Source: Psychroserpens burtonensis DSM 12212
GTDB lineage: Bacteria; Bacteroidota; Bacteroidia; Flavobacteriales; Flavobacteriaceae
Assembly (NCBI RefSeq): GCF_000425305.1
Contig: NZ_AUDE01000011.1
Location: 1 to 64,000, forward strand
DNA: 64,000 nt
Direction of reading: 5' to 3'
Shown here: positions 42,396-50,842 of the stretch, one piece after another
Layout of the letters: every line of letters begins with the position of its first letter
Position numbering within the stretch: position 1 is the stretch's first letter
Translations under genes and position numbers: made by a program
Notes under the pieces: generated by a model
Databases searched by the model: none
What the model was told of the DNA's origin: nothing
Seen by the model: only the letters and a program-made list of their open reading frames with translations

Positions 42396-45235
42396 TGAGC
42401 CAAGAGCAGTTAGATATACTAAAACGTGCTCTTAAAAGAGAAAAGTCAGCTAGAAAAGCAGCTGAAACAATTCTTGAAGAGAAATCTAGAGAACTATATA
42501 AAACCTCCCAAAGACTAGAACATTTATTAGACGAAAAATCGTCTCAACTTCAAGGTATTTTTGAAAATATTGTTGATGCTTATGTCGTTATGGATATTTA
42601 TGGTAATGTGCTTAAGTTTAATGAAGCGGCGACTAAACTTTTTGGTTATGATATCGATAAAGAAGCTGTAAATGTTGTAGATCTTATTTATAAGGAGGAT
42701 TATCAATATGCTATGTTGTCGTACATGGATCTGCAAACTAAAGGTTTTTTTAAAGATTATGAAGCCAGAGTTCATACAAAATTTGGTCAAGTTAGATGGG
42801 TTCATATCAATGCAAGTATTATTTTAGACAAGAATAAGAAACCTATAGCGGCGCAAGGTATTGTGCGGGATATTACAGATCAAAAAGCTTCAGAAGAGAA
42901 GCTTATTAAATCAGAAAGCAGATTGTCTTCTCTAATTCTTAATCTGGATACTGGTGTTTTATTGGAAGACGAAGACCGTAAAATTGTTTTAACTAATAAG
43001 AAGTTTTGTGAGTTACTTCATATTCCTTTAGATCCAGAGTCATTAAAGGGTCAAGATTGCACTAATGCCTCAAATCAAAGTAAAGTACTGTTTGAAAATG
43101 AGGACGGTTTTGTGAGTAGAATTGAGTATGTATTAAAAAACAAGAAAACAGTACTCAGTGATGAATTGGTCATGAAAAATGGAGCAGTTTTAGAACGAGA
43201 TTTTGTGCCTATTATAAAAGATGATATTTATAGAGGTCATTTGTGGGCTTATCGAGATGTAACGTTGAATAGGACTTATAGTAAGCGTCTAGAGGCTCAA
43301 AAGCAAAAGTATAGTAACATTATTGCAAATATGAACCTAGGGATGGTTGAGGTCAATAATGAAGACGAAATCTTAATGATTAATCAAAGTTTTTCTGAAA
43401 TGTCAGGGTATACTGAAACTGAATTATTAGGAAAAAAAGGAGTTGATGTATTTCTAGTTGACAAGTTTAAAGATATAATATATAAGGAAAATAGTAAAGG
43501 TCAAAATGATGAATCTAACTCTTATGAGCTTGAAATAAAAACCAAATCTGGAGAGACTAGACATTGGTTTATTAGTGGAGCACCTAATTATGACGTTAAT
43601 GGTAATGTTACGGGTTCAATTGGGATTCATTTAGATATTACGGATGATAAACGAAATACAGAATTAATTGAAGATCAAAAACGAGAATTAGATGTGATCG
43701 TCAATAGTTCTCCAATAGGCATTGTTTTGACACAATATGGACAAATAATCAAAACGAACTCAACATTTCAAGAGATGTTGGGTTATGCTGAAAATCAGTT
43801 AAATGCATTAACCATAAAAGAGTTATCATTACCAGAAGATTATCCAGATTCCAAAGTTTTTATTGATAAAATAAACACAGGAGAAATTGATAATTTTACA
43901 ATCAATAAACGCTATAAGAAGATAGATGGATCTGTTATTTGGGCTAAAACAAATGTCAATGCTGTAAGAGATATCCACGGAAACATCAAATATCAAGTGG
44001 CTTTAATTGAGGATATTACTTCAGAAAGAGAGAAAACCTTGATTATCGATTTGATTAATAATCTTACGAAATCTATCCTAGGTAAAATTGATATTAATGA
44101 GATTGCAAGGCAAATCGTTAATAATATTGCCCATTATCTTGATTCAGAGGATTGTGTGATTTACTTAATAAATCATGACAATGAAACTTTAGAACAGGTT
44201 GCTGTTTATGGTGAAAAACTAGATGAAGATAATAAAATACGTAAAAGATTAATAGTTCCAATAGGAGAAGGAATTGTTGGAAACGTTGTTAAAACAGCAA
44301 CCTCAAAACTCATTAAAGACACTTCTGAAGAGTATATATACATCGCAGGCGATAAACGACGTTTTTCTCAAATAGCTGTTCCTATAATAAGTAGTGGTCG
44401 CGTCATTGGTGTTATAGACTCTAAGCATAAAGATGAAAATTACTACACCCAAGAACATGTAAAAGCTCTGGAAAGTATTGCGAGTTTAGTCGCTATAAAA
44501 TTACGAACAGCTTTAAATATTAGAGAACGTAAAAAAGCAGAAGCTAAAAATGAAGATCTACGTATTGAATTAGAAAAGAGTAATGATGAGCTTCAAGAAT
44601 ATGCGCATATCGTATCACACGATTTAAAGTCGCCATTAAGGAGTATTAGTGCTCTAGTTAGCTGGATTAAAGAAGATAATTCTGGGAAATTTGATAAAAC
44701 GAGCTTGCTAAACTTTGATTTGATTGGAACGACATTGGATAGGATGGAGCTTCTTATTTCTGATATTTTGACGTATTCAAGTATAGGATCAGAAACTTTA
44801 ATCGATCAAGAAGTTGATTTAAATCTTTTAGTTGATGATTTAAAGCAAATTTTATATGTTCCAGAACACATAACAATTACGATATTAAATACGCTTCCAA
44901 CGATAAAAGGTGATAAAACAAAATTACAGCAGTTGTATCAAAACCTTTTAAGTAATGCTATTAAATTCAATGATAAAGAACAAGGACTTATTGAAATTAA
45001 TGTGGAAGAGAAGAGGTCATTTTATTTGTTTTCAATAAAAGATAATGGTGTTGGTATTGATAAAAAATATCATGATAAAATTTTCAAAATATTCCATTCA
45101 CTTAATAAAAGTAAAGAGTCTACAGGTATTGGCTTGTCTATAGTAAAAAAGATTGTCAATTTACATGATGGCGAAATTTGGTTGACATCCAAGGTAAATG
45201 AGGGCACGACGTTTTATTTTACCTTAAAAAAATAG
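42395..45235 (+). CDS. Cytoplasmic multi-PAS/GAF histidine kinase, probable H-NOX partner
   Basis: A protein of 946 residues without signal peptide or membrane helix. A short coiled coil (1-50) precedes four PAS domains (about 50-165, 170-295, 305-430, 435-555; see GIVRDITDQK and similar C-terminal segments), a GAF domain (about 565-720, VPIGEGIVGNVVKTA, AVPIISSGRVIGVID), HisKA with the phospho-acceptor H in YAHIVSHDLKSPLRS and HATPase (NAIKFND, DNGVGID, TGIGLSIVKKI). There is no receiver domain. Location and overlap with the H-NOX gene suggest H-NOX controls its activity. Confidence 0.92.
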   Translation: MSQEQLDILKRALKREKSARKAAETILEEKSRELYKTSQRLEHLLDEKSSQLQGIFENIVDAYVVMDIYGNVLKFNEAATKLFGYDIDKEAVNVVDLIYKEDYQYAMLSYMDLQTKGFFKDYEARVHTKFGQVRWVHINASIILDKNKKPIAAQGIVRDITDQKASEEKLIKSESRLSSLILNLDTGVLLEDEDRKIVLTNKKFCELLHIPLDPESLKGQDCTNASNQSKVLFENEDGFVSRIEYVLKNKKTVLSDELVMKNGAVLERDFVPIIKDDIYRGHLWAYRDVTLNRTYSKRLEAQKQKYSNIIANMNLGMVEVNNEDEILMINQSFSEMSGYTETELLGKKGVDVFLVDKFKDIIYKENSKGQNDESNSYELEIKTKSGETRHWFISGAPNYDVNGNVTGSIGIHLDITDDKRNTELIEDQKRELDVIVNSSPIGIVLTQYGQIIKTNSTFQEMLGYAENQLNALTIKELSLPEDYPDSKVFIDKINTGEIDNFTINKRYKKIDGSVIWAKTNVNAVRDIHGNIKYQVALIEDITSEREKTLIIDLINNLTKSILGKIDINEIARQIVNNIAHYLDSEDCVIYLINHDNETLEQVAVYGEKLDEDNKIRKRLIVPIGEGIVGNVVKTATSKLIKDTSEEYIYIAGDKRRFSQIAVPIISSGRVIGVIDSKHKDENYYTQEHVKALESIASLVAIKLRTALNIRERKKAEAKNEDLRIELEKSNDELQEYAHIVSHDLKSPLRSISALVSWIKEDNSGKFDKTSLLNFDLIGTTLDRMELLISDILTYSSIGSETLIDQEVDLNLLVDDLKQILYVPEHITITILNTLPTIKGDKTKLQQLYQNLLSNAIKFNDKEQGLIEINVEEKRSFYLFSIKDNGVGIDKKYHDKIFKIFHSLNKSKESTGIGLSIVKKIVNLHDGEIWLTSKVNEGTTFYFTLKK

Positions 45236-45239
45236 TATC

Positions 45240-45557
45240 ATGGAGAAGCCTAATTTATCCTATATTCAGAGCATGTCTGGTGGAGACAAAGCTTTTGAAC
45301 AAAAGTTAATTACTATCATTAAAGGTGAGTTTCCGGAGGAGAAAAAAGTCTACTTTGAAAATAGCGCTGCTAAGAACTATAAACTTACAGCAGAGAATGT
45401 TCATAAACTTAAACATAAAATTAGTATTTTAGGGCTTGAGAAGAGTTATGAGATTGCGGTAGCATTCGAAAATAATTTATTAGAAGGCAGAACTACACGT
45501 CAAGATGAATTCGAAGCTATTCTAAAAGTCATAACTAATTATTTAGAACAGTTATAA
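45240..45557 (+). CDS. Hpt-domain phosphotransfer protein
   Basis: A protein of 105 residues forming one helical bundle. The phospho-acceptor is H55 in AENVHKLKHKISILGL, which matches the Hpt pattern AHxLKGxSxxLG. It starts 4 bp after the kinase stop and ends 10 bp before the LytTR regulator, so it is the last shuttle in the relay, passing phosphate from the single receiver to the DNA-binding regulator. Confidence 0.88.
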   Translation: MEKPNLSYIQSMSGGDKAFEQKLITIIKGEFPEEKKVYFENSAAKNYKLTAENVHKLKHKISILGLEKSYEIAVAFENNLLEGRTTRQDEFEAILKVITNYLEQL

Positions 45558-45567
45558 TTAGGGTCGC

Positions 45568-46278
45568 ATGAAATGTATTATTATTGATGATGAGGCAACT
45601 GCACGAGCAATTATTGAACAGTTGTGCTCTAATATGCCAAGCCTAACTATTTTAGAGCAATTTCCTAATGCAATGCAAGCTATAAAATATCTTAATCAAA
45701 ATGAGATTGATCTTATCTTTTTGGATATTCATATGCCAGATTTTACAGGTTTTGATTTTATTGAAACGCTTAAAAACCCTCCAAAAATTATCTTAACAAC
45801 ATCAGATTCGAATTTTGCAATTCAAGCATTTGAATATGATTGTATCGTAGACTATCTTGTAAAACCTATGTTGCCAGAACGCTTTCAAAAAGCAATTCAA
45901 AAGGCAGAAGCAACAGTAACTATAGCGACATCACTATCATCATCAGAAAACGTAGAATCTACCTCTGGTAATGATTTATATGTCAATATTGATAGACGAC
46001 TTATCAAAATTGATATTCTTAGTATTTATTTGGTAGAAGCAAAAGGTGACTATATTCAAGTAAAAACCGAAAATCAAAATTATACAGTGCATTCTACATT
46101 AAAGAAAATTGAAGAGAAACTGCCAAATGATTTATTTTTAAAAGTACACCGTTCATTTATCATCAATATTGATAAAATAATTGATATTGAGGATAATAGT
46201 GTGCTTATCAAAAAAGAAATTATTCCTGTAAGTCGCTCAAATAGATCAGAATTAATGAAGCGTCTTAATCTTCTTTAA
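45568..46278 (+). CDS. LytTR-family response regulator, output of the H-NOX relay
   Basis: A protein of 236 residues. The receiver domain has DDE at 7-9, D53 (LIFLDIHMPDFTGFDF), TTSD and K in VDYLVKPM. A Ser-rich linker leads to a LytTR domain at about 140-236 (VNIDRRLIKIDILSIYLVEAKGDYIQVKT, LPNDLFLKVHRSFIINIDKI). It binds DNA as the transcriptional output. Targets are unknown. Operator candidates near the operon start suggest self-regulation. Confidence 0.93.
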   Translation: MKCIIIDDEATARAIIEQLCSNMPSLTILEQFPNAMQAIKYLNQNEIDLIFLDIHMPDFTGFDFIETLKNPPKIILTTSDSNFAIQAFEYDCIVDYLVKPMLPERFQKAIQKAEATVTIATSLSSSENVESTSGNDLYVNIDRRLIKIDILSIYLVEAKGDYIQVKTENQNYTVHSTLKKIEEKLPNDLFLKVHRSFIINIDKIIDIEDNSVLIKKEIIPVSRSNRSELMKRLNLL

Positions 46279-46547
46279 AACCATTTGTCGAAACTAAAGC
46301 GACATTCAGCTAACCTATAGGTGCGTCTAGCTAAAATCTATATGGAGCACCATTATTGATAGTACATTTATATCAAACGCTATAACATAACAGTTTTCGA
46401 TTACTAGCAAAAGTCAGGGTAAAGGAGCAATCTTTTACCTTGACTTACTTATAAAAGGCTTGTATTCAGGATGAAAACTATTCGTCGCCATTAAAGCGCA
46501 ACCTAACGTTGTTGCTTTTTGATCCATCGAAAATTCAAAAACAACCT

Positions 46548-46860
46548 TTAATGGTAGCCTACTTTTGTCTTATAAATATATGATCTCATGAAAACAACAT
46601 TACTATCAACCCTTAGTATTTTATATCGTTCTAACAGGATAGCCCGAAATGAACCGACATCAATAGGTTTTGATTCTTTAGTTAGTTTGCTTATGTTTAC
46701 TGGGTCTGTAGCGTTATCAAACACCGTGTTTTCTGAAATCACTGGTGCTGTTGGATCTAAATAGGAGCGATATCTACTTTTGGATCACCTACAGTTTTAA
46801 ACTGAACTATAGGAACTGCCAATCTGATTTTACTCGAGCTTATTTATAGTTAGCAGCCGA
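46548..46860 (-). pseudogene. Degenerate gene remnant of unknown family
   Basis: The minus strand is open for 64 residues (NISKLTKESKPIDVGSFRAI, ERYKILRVDSNVVFMRSYIY), which read as protein-like. Upstream, after an in-frame TAG and a one-base shift, comes NLAVPIVQFKTVGDP. No complete gene fits. The region from 46279 to 46547 has nothing recognisable. I do not know the family. Confidence 0.35.
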
Positions 46861-46901
46861 TTCAACAATGCTTAACGTTACTTAATCAATTATCATATTA
46901 A

Positions 46902-47396
46902 ATGAAAACAGGAATTATAATCATATTTCATAACTACGAAAAAGAGATCAACATTAATTTTTTTATCAATTATTGTAATAAGGCAAAAAACATTGAGTTC
47001 TGTTTAGTAAATAATGATAGTAAGGATGATACATACTCACTTTTAAAGGAGGTAAAAGAACAATGTGATAATGTGTCAATTGTGAATATCAGAAAATTCA
47101 AGTCAGATATGTCAGCAGTAAGATCAGGAGCACGATATATGTTTAATCAATTTAAATTAAATCATTTAGGGTATGTAAATGCAAATTTATTAAACAAACA
47201 AAATCAAGGCTTAAATTTTGTAATTCAAACAATTAGCGAGCATCAAGAGGCTATTGCCAGATATGATAAGGAAATCTTAGAAAAACATAGTAGAAAGAAA
47301 ACACTGTTTCAAAAGTTGTTTTCAGTTGTAGAGTATTTAACAAAAATAGAATTGGAAAAACAAGTTGATAATCTCCACTATCAAAGTAAGTTTTAA
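46902..47396 (+). CDS. Small GT2-like glycosyltransferase-type protein
   Basis: A protein of 164 residues. It starts like a family 2 glycosyltransferase (KTGIIIIFHNYEKEININFF, CLVNNDSKDDTYSLLKEV), but the domain ends early: the DxD metal site and the second half are missing, replaced by SAVRSGARYMFNQFKLNHLGYVNANL. It could be a truncated or specialised protein. Such short proteins exist in flavobacteria, with unproven activity. Confidence 0.6.
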   Translation: MKTGIIIIFHNYEKEININFFINYCNKAKNIEFCLVNNDSKDDTYSLLKEVKEQCDNVSIVNIRKFKSDMSAVRSGARYMFNQFKLNHLGYVNANLLNKQNQGLNFVIQTISEHQEAIARYDKEILEKHSRKKTLFQKLFSVVEYLTKIELEKQVDNLHYQSKF

Positions 47397-47748
47397 ATAA
47401 AAATAAAAAATGAAAGTATATCCGGCAAAATTTATGACTACACTCATAGAAAGAATTTGATGCTGATATAATTTGATGCAGTCTTATCAAAAGAAACGGA
47501 TAACGATAACACAGATGAAAACTAGCAAATTTCTGATGTCAACGTAAATTTTATGAAGTAAGTAATGTTGTTTATAAAGGCATAAGCCTTTAAAATAGTT
47601 GAAACCGTATTACTTCCAGCACTAACAAATGAGATTACTCTTAATTCTAAATCGGCTAAGCTATTAGAAGTTTGTGTTACAGGAATGGCCAAGGAAATGC
47701 GAGAAAGCTTAAAATAATAAGTGTATTTTTGAATCATAAAAGATAATA
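47397..47748 (+). other. Intergenic stretch with degenerate coding sequence
   Basis: The plus strand around 47598-47717 reads VETVLLPALTNEITLNSKSA, then KLLEVCVTGMAKEMRESLK before TAA, preceded by a stop in the same frame. It looks like the tail of a dead gene whose family I cannot name. The minus-strand frame over it is judged spurious. A possible -7 box TATTTTTG (47724-47731) lies just before the PhnA gene. Confidence 0.35.
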
Positions 47749-48327
47749 ATGAGTTTAGAAAGAGAATTAGGTAAGAGAGCAGATAGTAAATGTGAATTAT
47801 GTGGTAGCGTAGAACATTTACAAGTACATACACTAGCTCCTATAAAAGATGAGAGTTTAGAAAAATCGTTATTAGCATGTAAAGTCTGCGTGAGTCAAAT
47901 TGAAGATCCAGAAATTACTGATGCTAACCATTGGAGGTGTTTAAATGATAGTATGTGGAGCGAACATCAGGCAGTTCAAGTTGCAGCCTGGAGACAATTA
48001 TCTAGATTACGAAAAGAAGGTTGGCCTAAAGATTTGTTAGACATGATGTATATGGAAGATGATGTCTTAGAGTTTGCTAAATCTACAGGAGAAGGTGAGG
48101 CAGATCCAGATCAATTAATTCATAGAGATGTAAATGGCGTGATTTTGCAAGTAGGAGATTCTGTAGTATTGATTAAAGATCTTAAGATTAAAGGGTCTAG
48201 TCAAGTAGCAAAACAAGGAACTGCTGTTAGAAACATTCGTTTAGATCATGAAAACGAAACCTTTATTGAAGGCAAAGTAGGGCCAACGTTAACTGTCATT
48301 ATAACAGAATACGTTAAAAAACTATAA
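47749..48327 (+). CDS. PhnA/YjdM-family zinc-ribbon protein
   Basis: A protein of 192 residues. The N-terminal zinc ribbon has two CxxC-type pairs (SKCELCGS and LLACKVCVSQI), the middle has HWRCLNDSMWSEHQAVQVAAW, and the C-terminal PhnA domain is DVNGVILQVGDSVVLIKDLKIKGSS, IRLDHENETFIEGK. Despite the name, homologues have not been shown to act on phosphonates. The role is unknown. It lies in a stretch of decayed genes. Confidence 0.92.
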   Translation: MSLERELGKRADSKCELCGSVEHLQVHTLAPIKDESLEKSLLACKVCVSQIEDPEITDANHWRCLNDSMWSEHQAVQVAAWRQLSRLRKEGWPKDLLDMMYMEDDVLEFAKSTGEGEADPDQLIHRDVNGVILQVGDSVVLIKDLKIKGSSQVAKQGTAVRNIRLDHENETFIEGKVGPTLTVIITEYVKKL

Positions 48328-48330
48328 GTG

Positions 48331-48586
48331 ACGCGTTAGAGATTAGACCAACTTGCGAAGTGTATAAATAGACTTGCCTTATGATTCAATGATCTGCGGG
48401 ATGAAGTGTGCATTCTGTGATAATTGTGTAACACTATTAAAAGAGGCTTGTCCAAATTGTGGAGATGGATTTAAAAAACGACCAATACGACCACAATCCG
48501 TGTTGAAAAAATATCCAGTATCTAAAAAGCTAGTGCATAAGCCAATATATATTGAGGCTCATATAAACCGAATTAGGAACATCTGA
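48331..48586 (+). pseudogene. DUF1272-like zinc-ribbon gene with damaged 5' end
   Basis: The C-terminal part (48374 on) reads CAFCDNCVTLL, ACPNCGDGFKKRPIRPQSVL and KKYPVSKKLVHKP, the DUF1272 pattern. The family's N-terminus (LEIRPTCE with the first cysteine pair) is present just upstream, but in another frame, ending at TAG (48363-48365), and no start codon precedes it. The frame usable today starts with TTG at 48374 and lacks the first two zinc cysteines. The tail after VHKPI (YIEAHINRIRNI) is also atypical. I consider it broken. Confidence 0.6.
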
Positions 48587-48919
48587 TTGCAGGTCAACAT
48601 CACATTAAAACTTCATTATCTACAAAAGCTAACCTGACAGACAAAACGTTTAATCTACAACTCAATAGTGCACATTAAATTTCGTGTGCTGAGGTTTGAC
48701 CCATTTATAGCTCTTGTTGCTCCCTTATTCGCCTTTTAGTGATAATCGTTTCATCGGCGTTGGTATAGATTCAATTAGATGTTGGATGATACCATTTAGT
48801 TATTGGGTTTAACCAAATGAATTACTTCTAGGGAACTCAAAGTTGAAAATTCTTAGTAATTTTAAGACACTTAAAAGCTAAGTTCAAAAATCAAAAAGTT
48901 TTATTTTTATATAAATTAT
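48587..48919. other. Intergenic region without a recognisable gene
   Basis: The 333 bp show several short frames with no coherent protein, possibly more decayed sequence, and an A/T-rich leader before the DUF885 gene. No clear promoter or terminator was found. Confidence 0.5.
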
Positions 48920-50641
48920 ATGAGAAGGTCTAGGTATTTATTAGTCATTATATGTTTTGGGTTTCTATCCTTTCAATCACTTTCAGATTCTGAAAAGCTA
49001 AAGGTAATTATCTCAAAATATGAAACAGAAAGAAATTATGGTTTTGAAAGGAATAGTTCTGTTGAAAATACCATCAAATACCATCAGGCCGAAGCTGATT
49101 TTGCGAAAGGTCTAAGCCTAGAATTAGAAAAAATTTTAGATGAAGGCTTATCTGAGACCGAAAAGATCTCAAAAGAATTATTACTGTTTGTTTTACAAGA
49201 TGAAATAGATACAAACGTTTATAAAACGTACTTGAATACAATTACAAACGAGGCTGCGTTTCATTTGAGCTTAAGTCGAATGGGACAGATAACCTTTGAA
49301 AACATTGAACAGGTAAAAGCGTATTTGAAATTACTAGATGGCGTTCCAAAAAGAGTTAATTATAATTTAAACCTGTTAAGAGCAGCAATAGAAGAAGGGA
49401 TGGCACAGCCAGGAGTCATTTTTAATAATTATACAGACACCTACAACAAACACATCGTTACAGATGTTACAACGAGTGCGTTTTATAAGCCATTTCTTAA
49501 GTTGCCAGACTCTTTTTCTACACCACTAAAAGATTCTATTGTTAATGTTGCGAAAACGAGCGTTCAACACAATGCGGTCAATCAATACAAAAAAATTAAG
49601 CGCTTTTTTGAAGATGAATATTTTCCTAATACTAGAAAAGGTTTGGGGATATCAACACTTCCAAATGGTGAAGCATTTTATCAAAATAGAATTAATTATT
49701 TTACAACGAGTAATCAATACACCGCAAATGATATCCATCAAATTGGATTAAAGGAAGTGGCAAGAATCAGAGCAGAAATGCAAAGTATTATTGATGATTT
49801 AGGATTCAAAGGGAGCTTCGCCGATTTTATAGCGTTTCTTAGATCTGACGAGCAATTTTATCCAAAAACTGCAAACGAGTTGCTAATGTTTGCAAGGGAT
49901 ATTGCTAAACGAATAGATGCAGAATTACCTAAATTTTTTAAAACATTACCTAGAAAACCATATGGAGTCGTTCCCGTTCCCGCAGACCTCGCTCCAAATT
50001 ATACAGGAGGACGTTATTCCCCTTCAAATAGCGAAACCACTGCTGGATTTTATTGGGTAAACACTTATAATTTACCGAGTAGAACATTGTATACAATTCC
50101 TGCGTTAACTGCACATGAAGCAGTTCCTGGTCATCATTTACAAATCTCATTAAACAATGAATTACCTAAAATTATTCCAAGTTTTAGAAGAGACTTGTAC
50201 TTATCTGCTTATGGTGAAGGTTGGGGATTATATGCTGAGTATTTAGTTGATGAAATGAATATTTACACCACGCCTTATGAGAAATTCGGTCAGCTCACTT
50301 ATGAAATGTGGCGCGCATGTCGCTTAGTTGTTGATCCAGGAATCCATGCAAAAGGTTGGACTAGACAACAAGTGATTGACTACCTAGCTGAAAATACAGC
50401 ATTGTCAATCCATGAGGTCACTACAGAAACAGATCGTTACATTTCATGGCCTGGACAAGCCATTTCCTATAAGATTGGGGAACTCAAAATAAGAGCATTG
50501 CGACAAAAAGCAGAAATAGAACTCGGTGCTAAGTTTGATATTCGAGAATTCCATGAAATTATACTAGAGCAAGGCACAGTGACCCTATCAATTCTTGAAA
50601 GACGCGTGAATAGTTTTATTGAAAAGATTAAAAACGAGTAA
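48920..50641 (+). CDS. Secreted DUF885-family metallopeptidase-like protein
   Basis: A protein of 573 residues. A signal peptide (MRRSRYLLVIICFGFLSFQS) is followed by a long helical domain. The metal site is H399-E400 in LTAHEAVPGHHLQISL, the DUF885 version of HExxH with a third ligand in AYGEGWGLYAEYL. DUF885 proteins look like M1/M3-type zinc peptidases acting on small peptides in the periplasm. Experimental data are limited. Confidence 0.87.
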   Translation: MRRSRYLLVIICFGFLSFQSLSDSEKLKVIISKYETERNYGFERNSSVENTIKYHQAEADFAKGLSLELEKILDEGLSETEKISKELLLFVLQDEIDTNVYKTYLNTITNEAAFHLSLSRMGQITFENIEQVKAYLKLLDGVPKRVNYNLNLLRAAIEEGMAQPGVIFNNYTDTYNKHIVTDVTTSAFYKPFLKLPDSFSTPLKDSIVNVAKTSVQHNAVNQYKKIKRFFEDEYFPNTRKGLGISTLPNGEAFYQNRINYFTTSNQYTANDIHQIGLKEVARIRAEMQSIIDDLGFKGSFADFIAFLRSDEQFYPKTANELLMFARDIAKRIDAELPKFFKTLPRKPYGVVPVPADLAPNYTGGRYSPSNSETTAGFYWVNTYNLPSRTLYTIPALTAHEAVPGHHLQISLNNELPKIIPSFRRDLYLSAYGEGWGLYAEYLVDEMNIYTTPYEKFGQLTYEMWRACRLVVDPGIHAKGWTRQQVIDYLAENTALSIHEVTTETDRYISWPGQAISYKIGELKIRALRQKAEIELGAKFDIREFHEIILEQGTVTLSILERRVNSFIEKIKNE

Positions 50642-50842
50642 TGCAATGTCTATAGGTCTTAAAGTATGCATCATGGTAATTTTGTTTGCTTTATTATAGT
50701 TTGAAAATTATGCCATTTAATATATAAAATAGGCCCTGATCTTAGGGGTTCAAAGTTGGTCAAATATTTAAATATATAACACCATAATAATTGAAAGTCA
50801 AATTGTTATATTAGCCCTATATAATATCAACAACCAAAGCAG

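Noticed and set aside
47522-47833. Minus-strand frame of 103 residues overlapping the PhnA gene start
   Set aside because: It lies antisense to a recognisable conserved gene and to degenerate plus-strand coding sequence.
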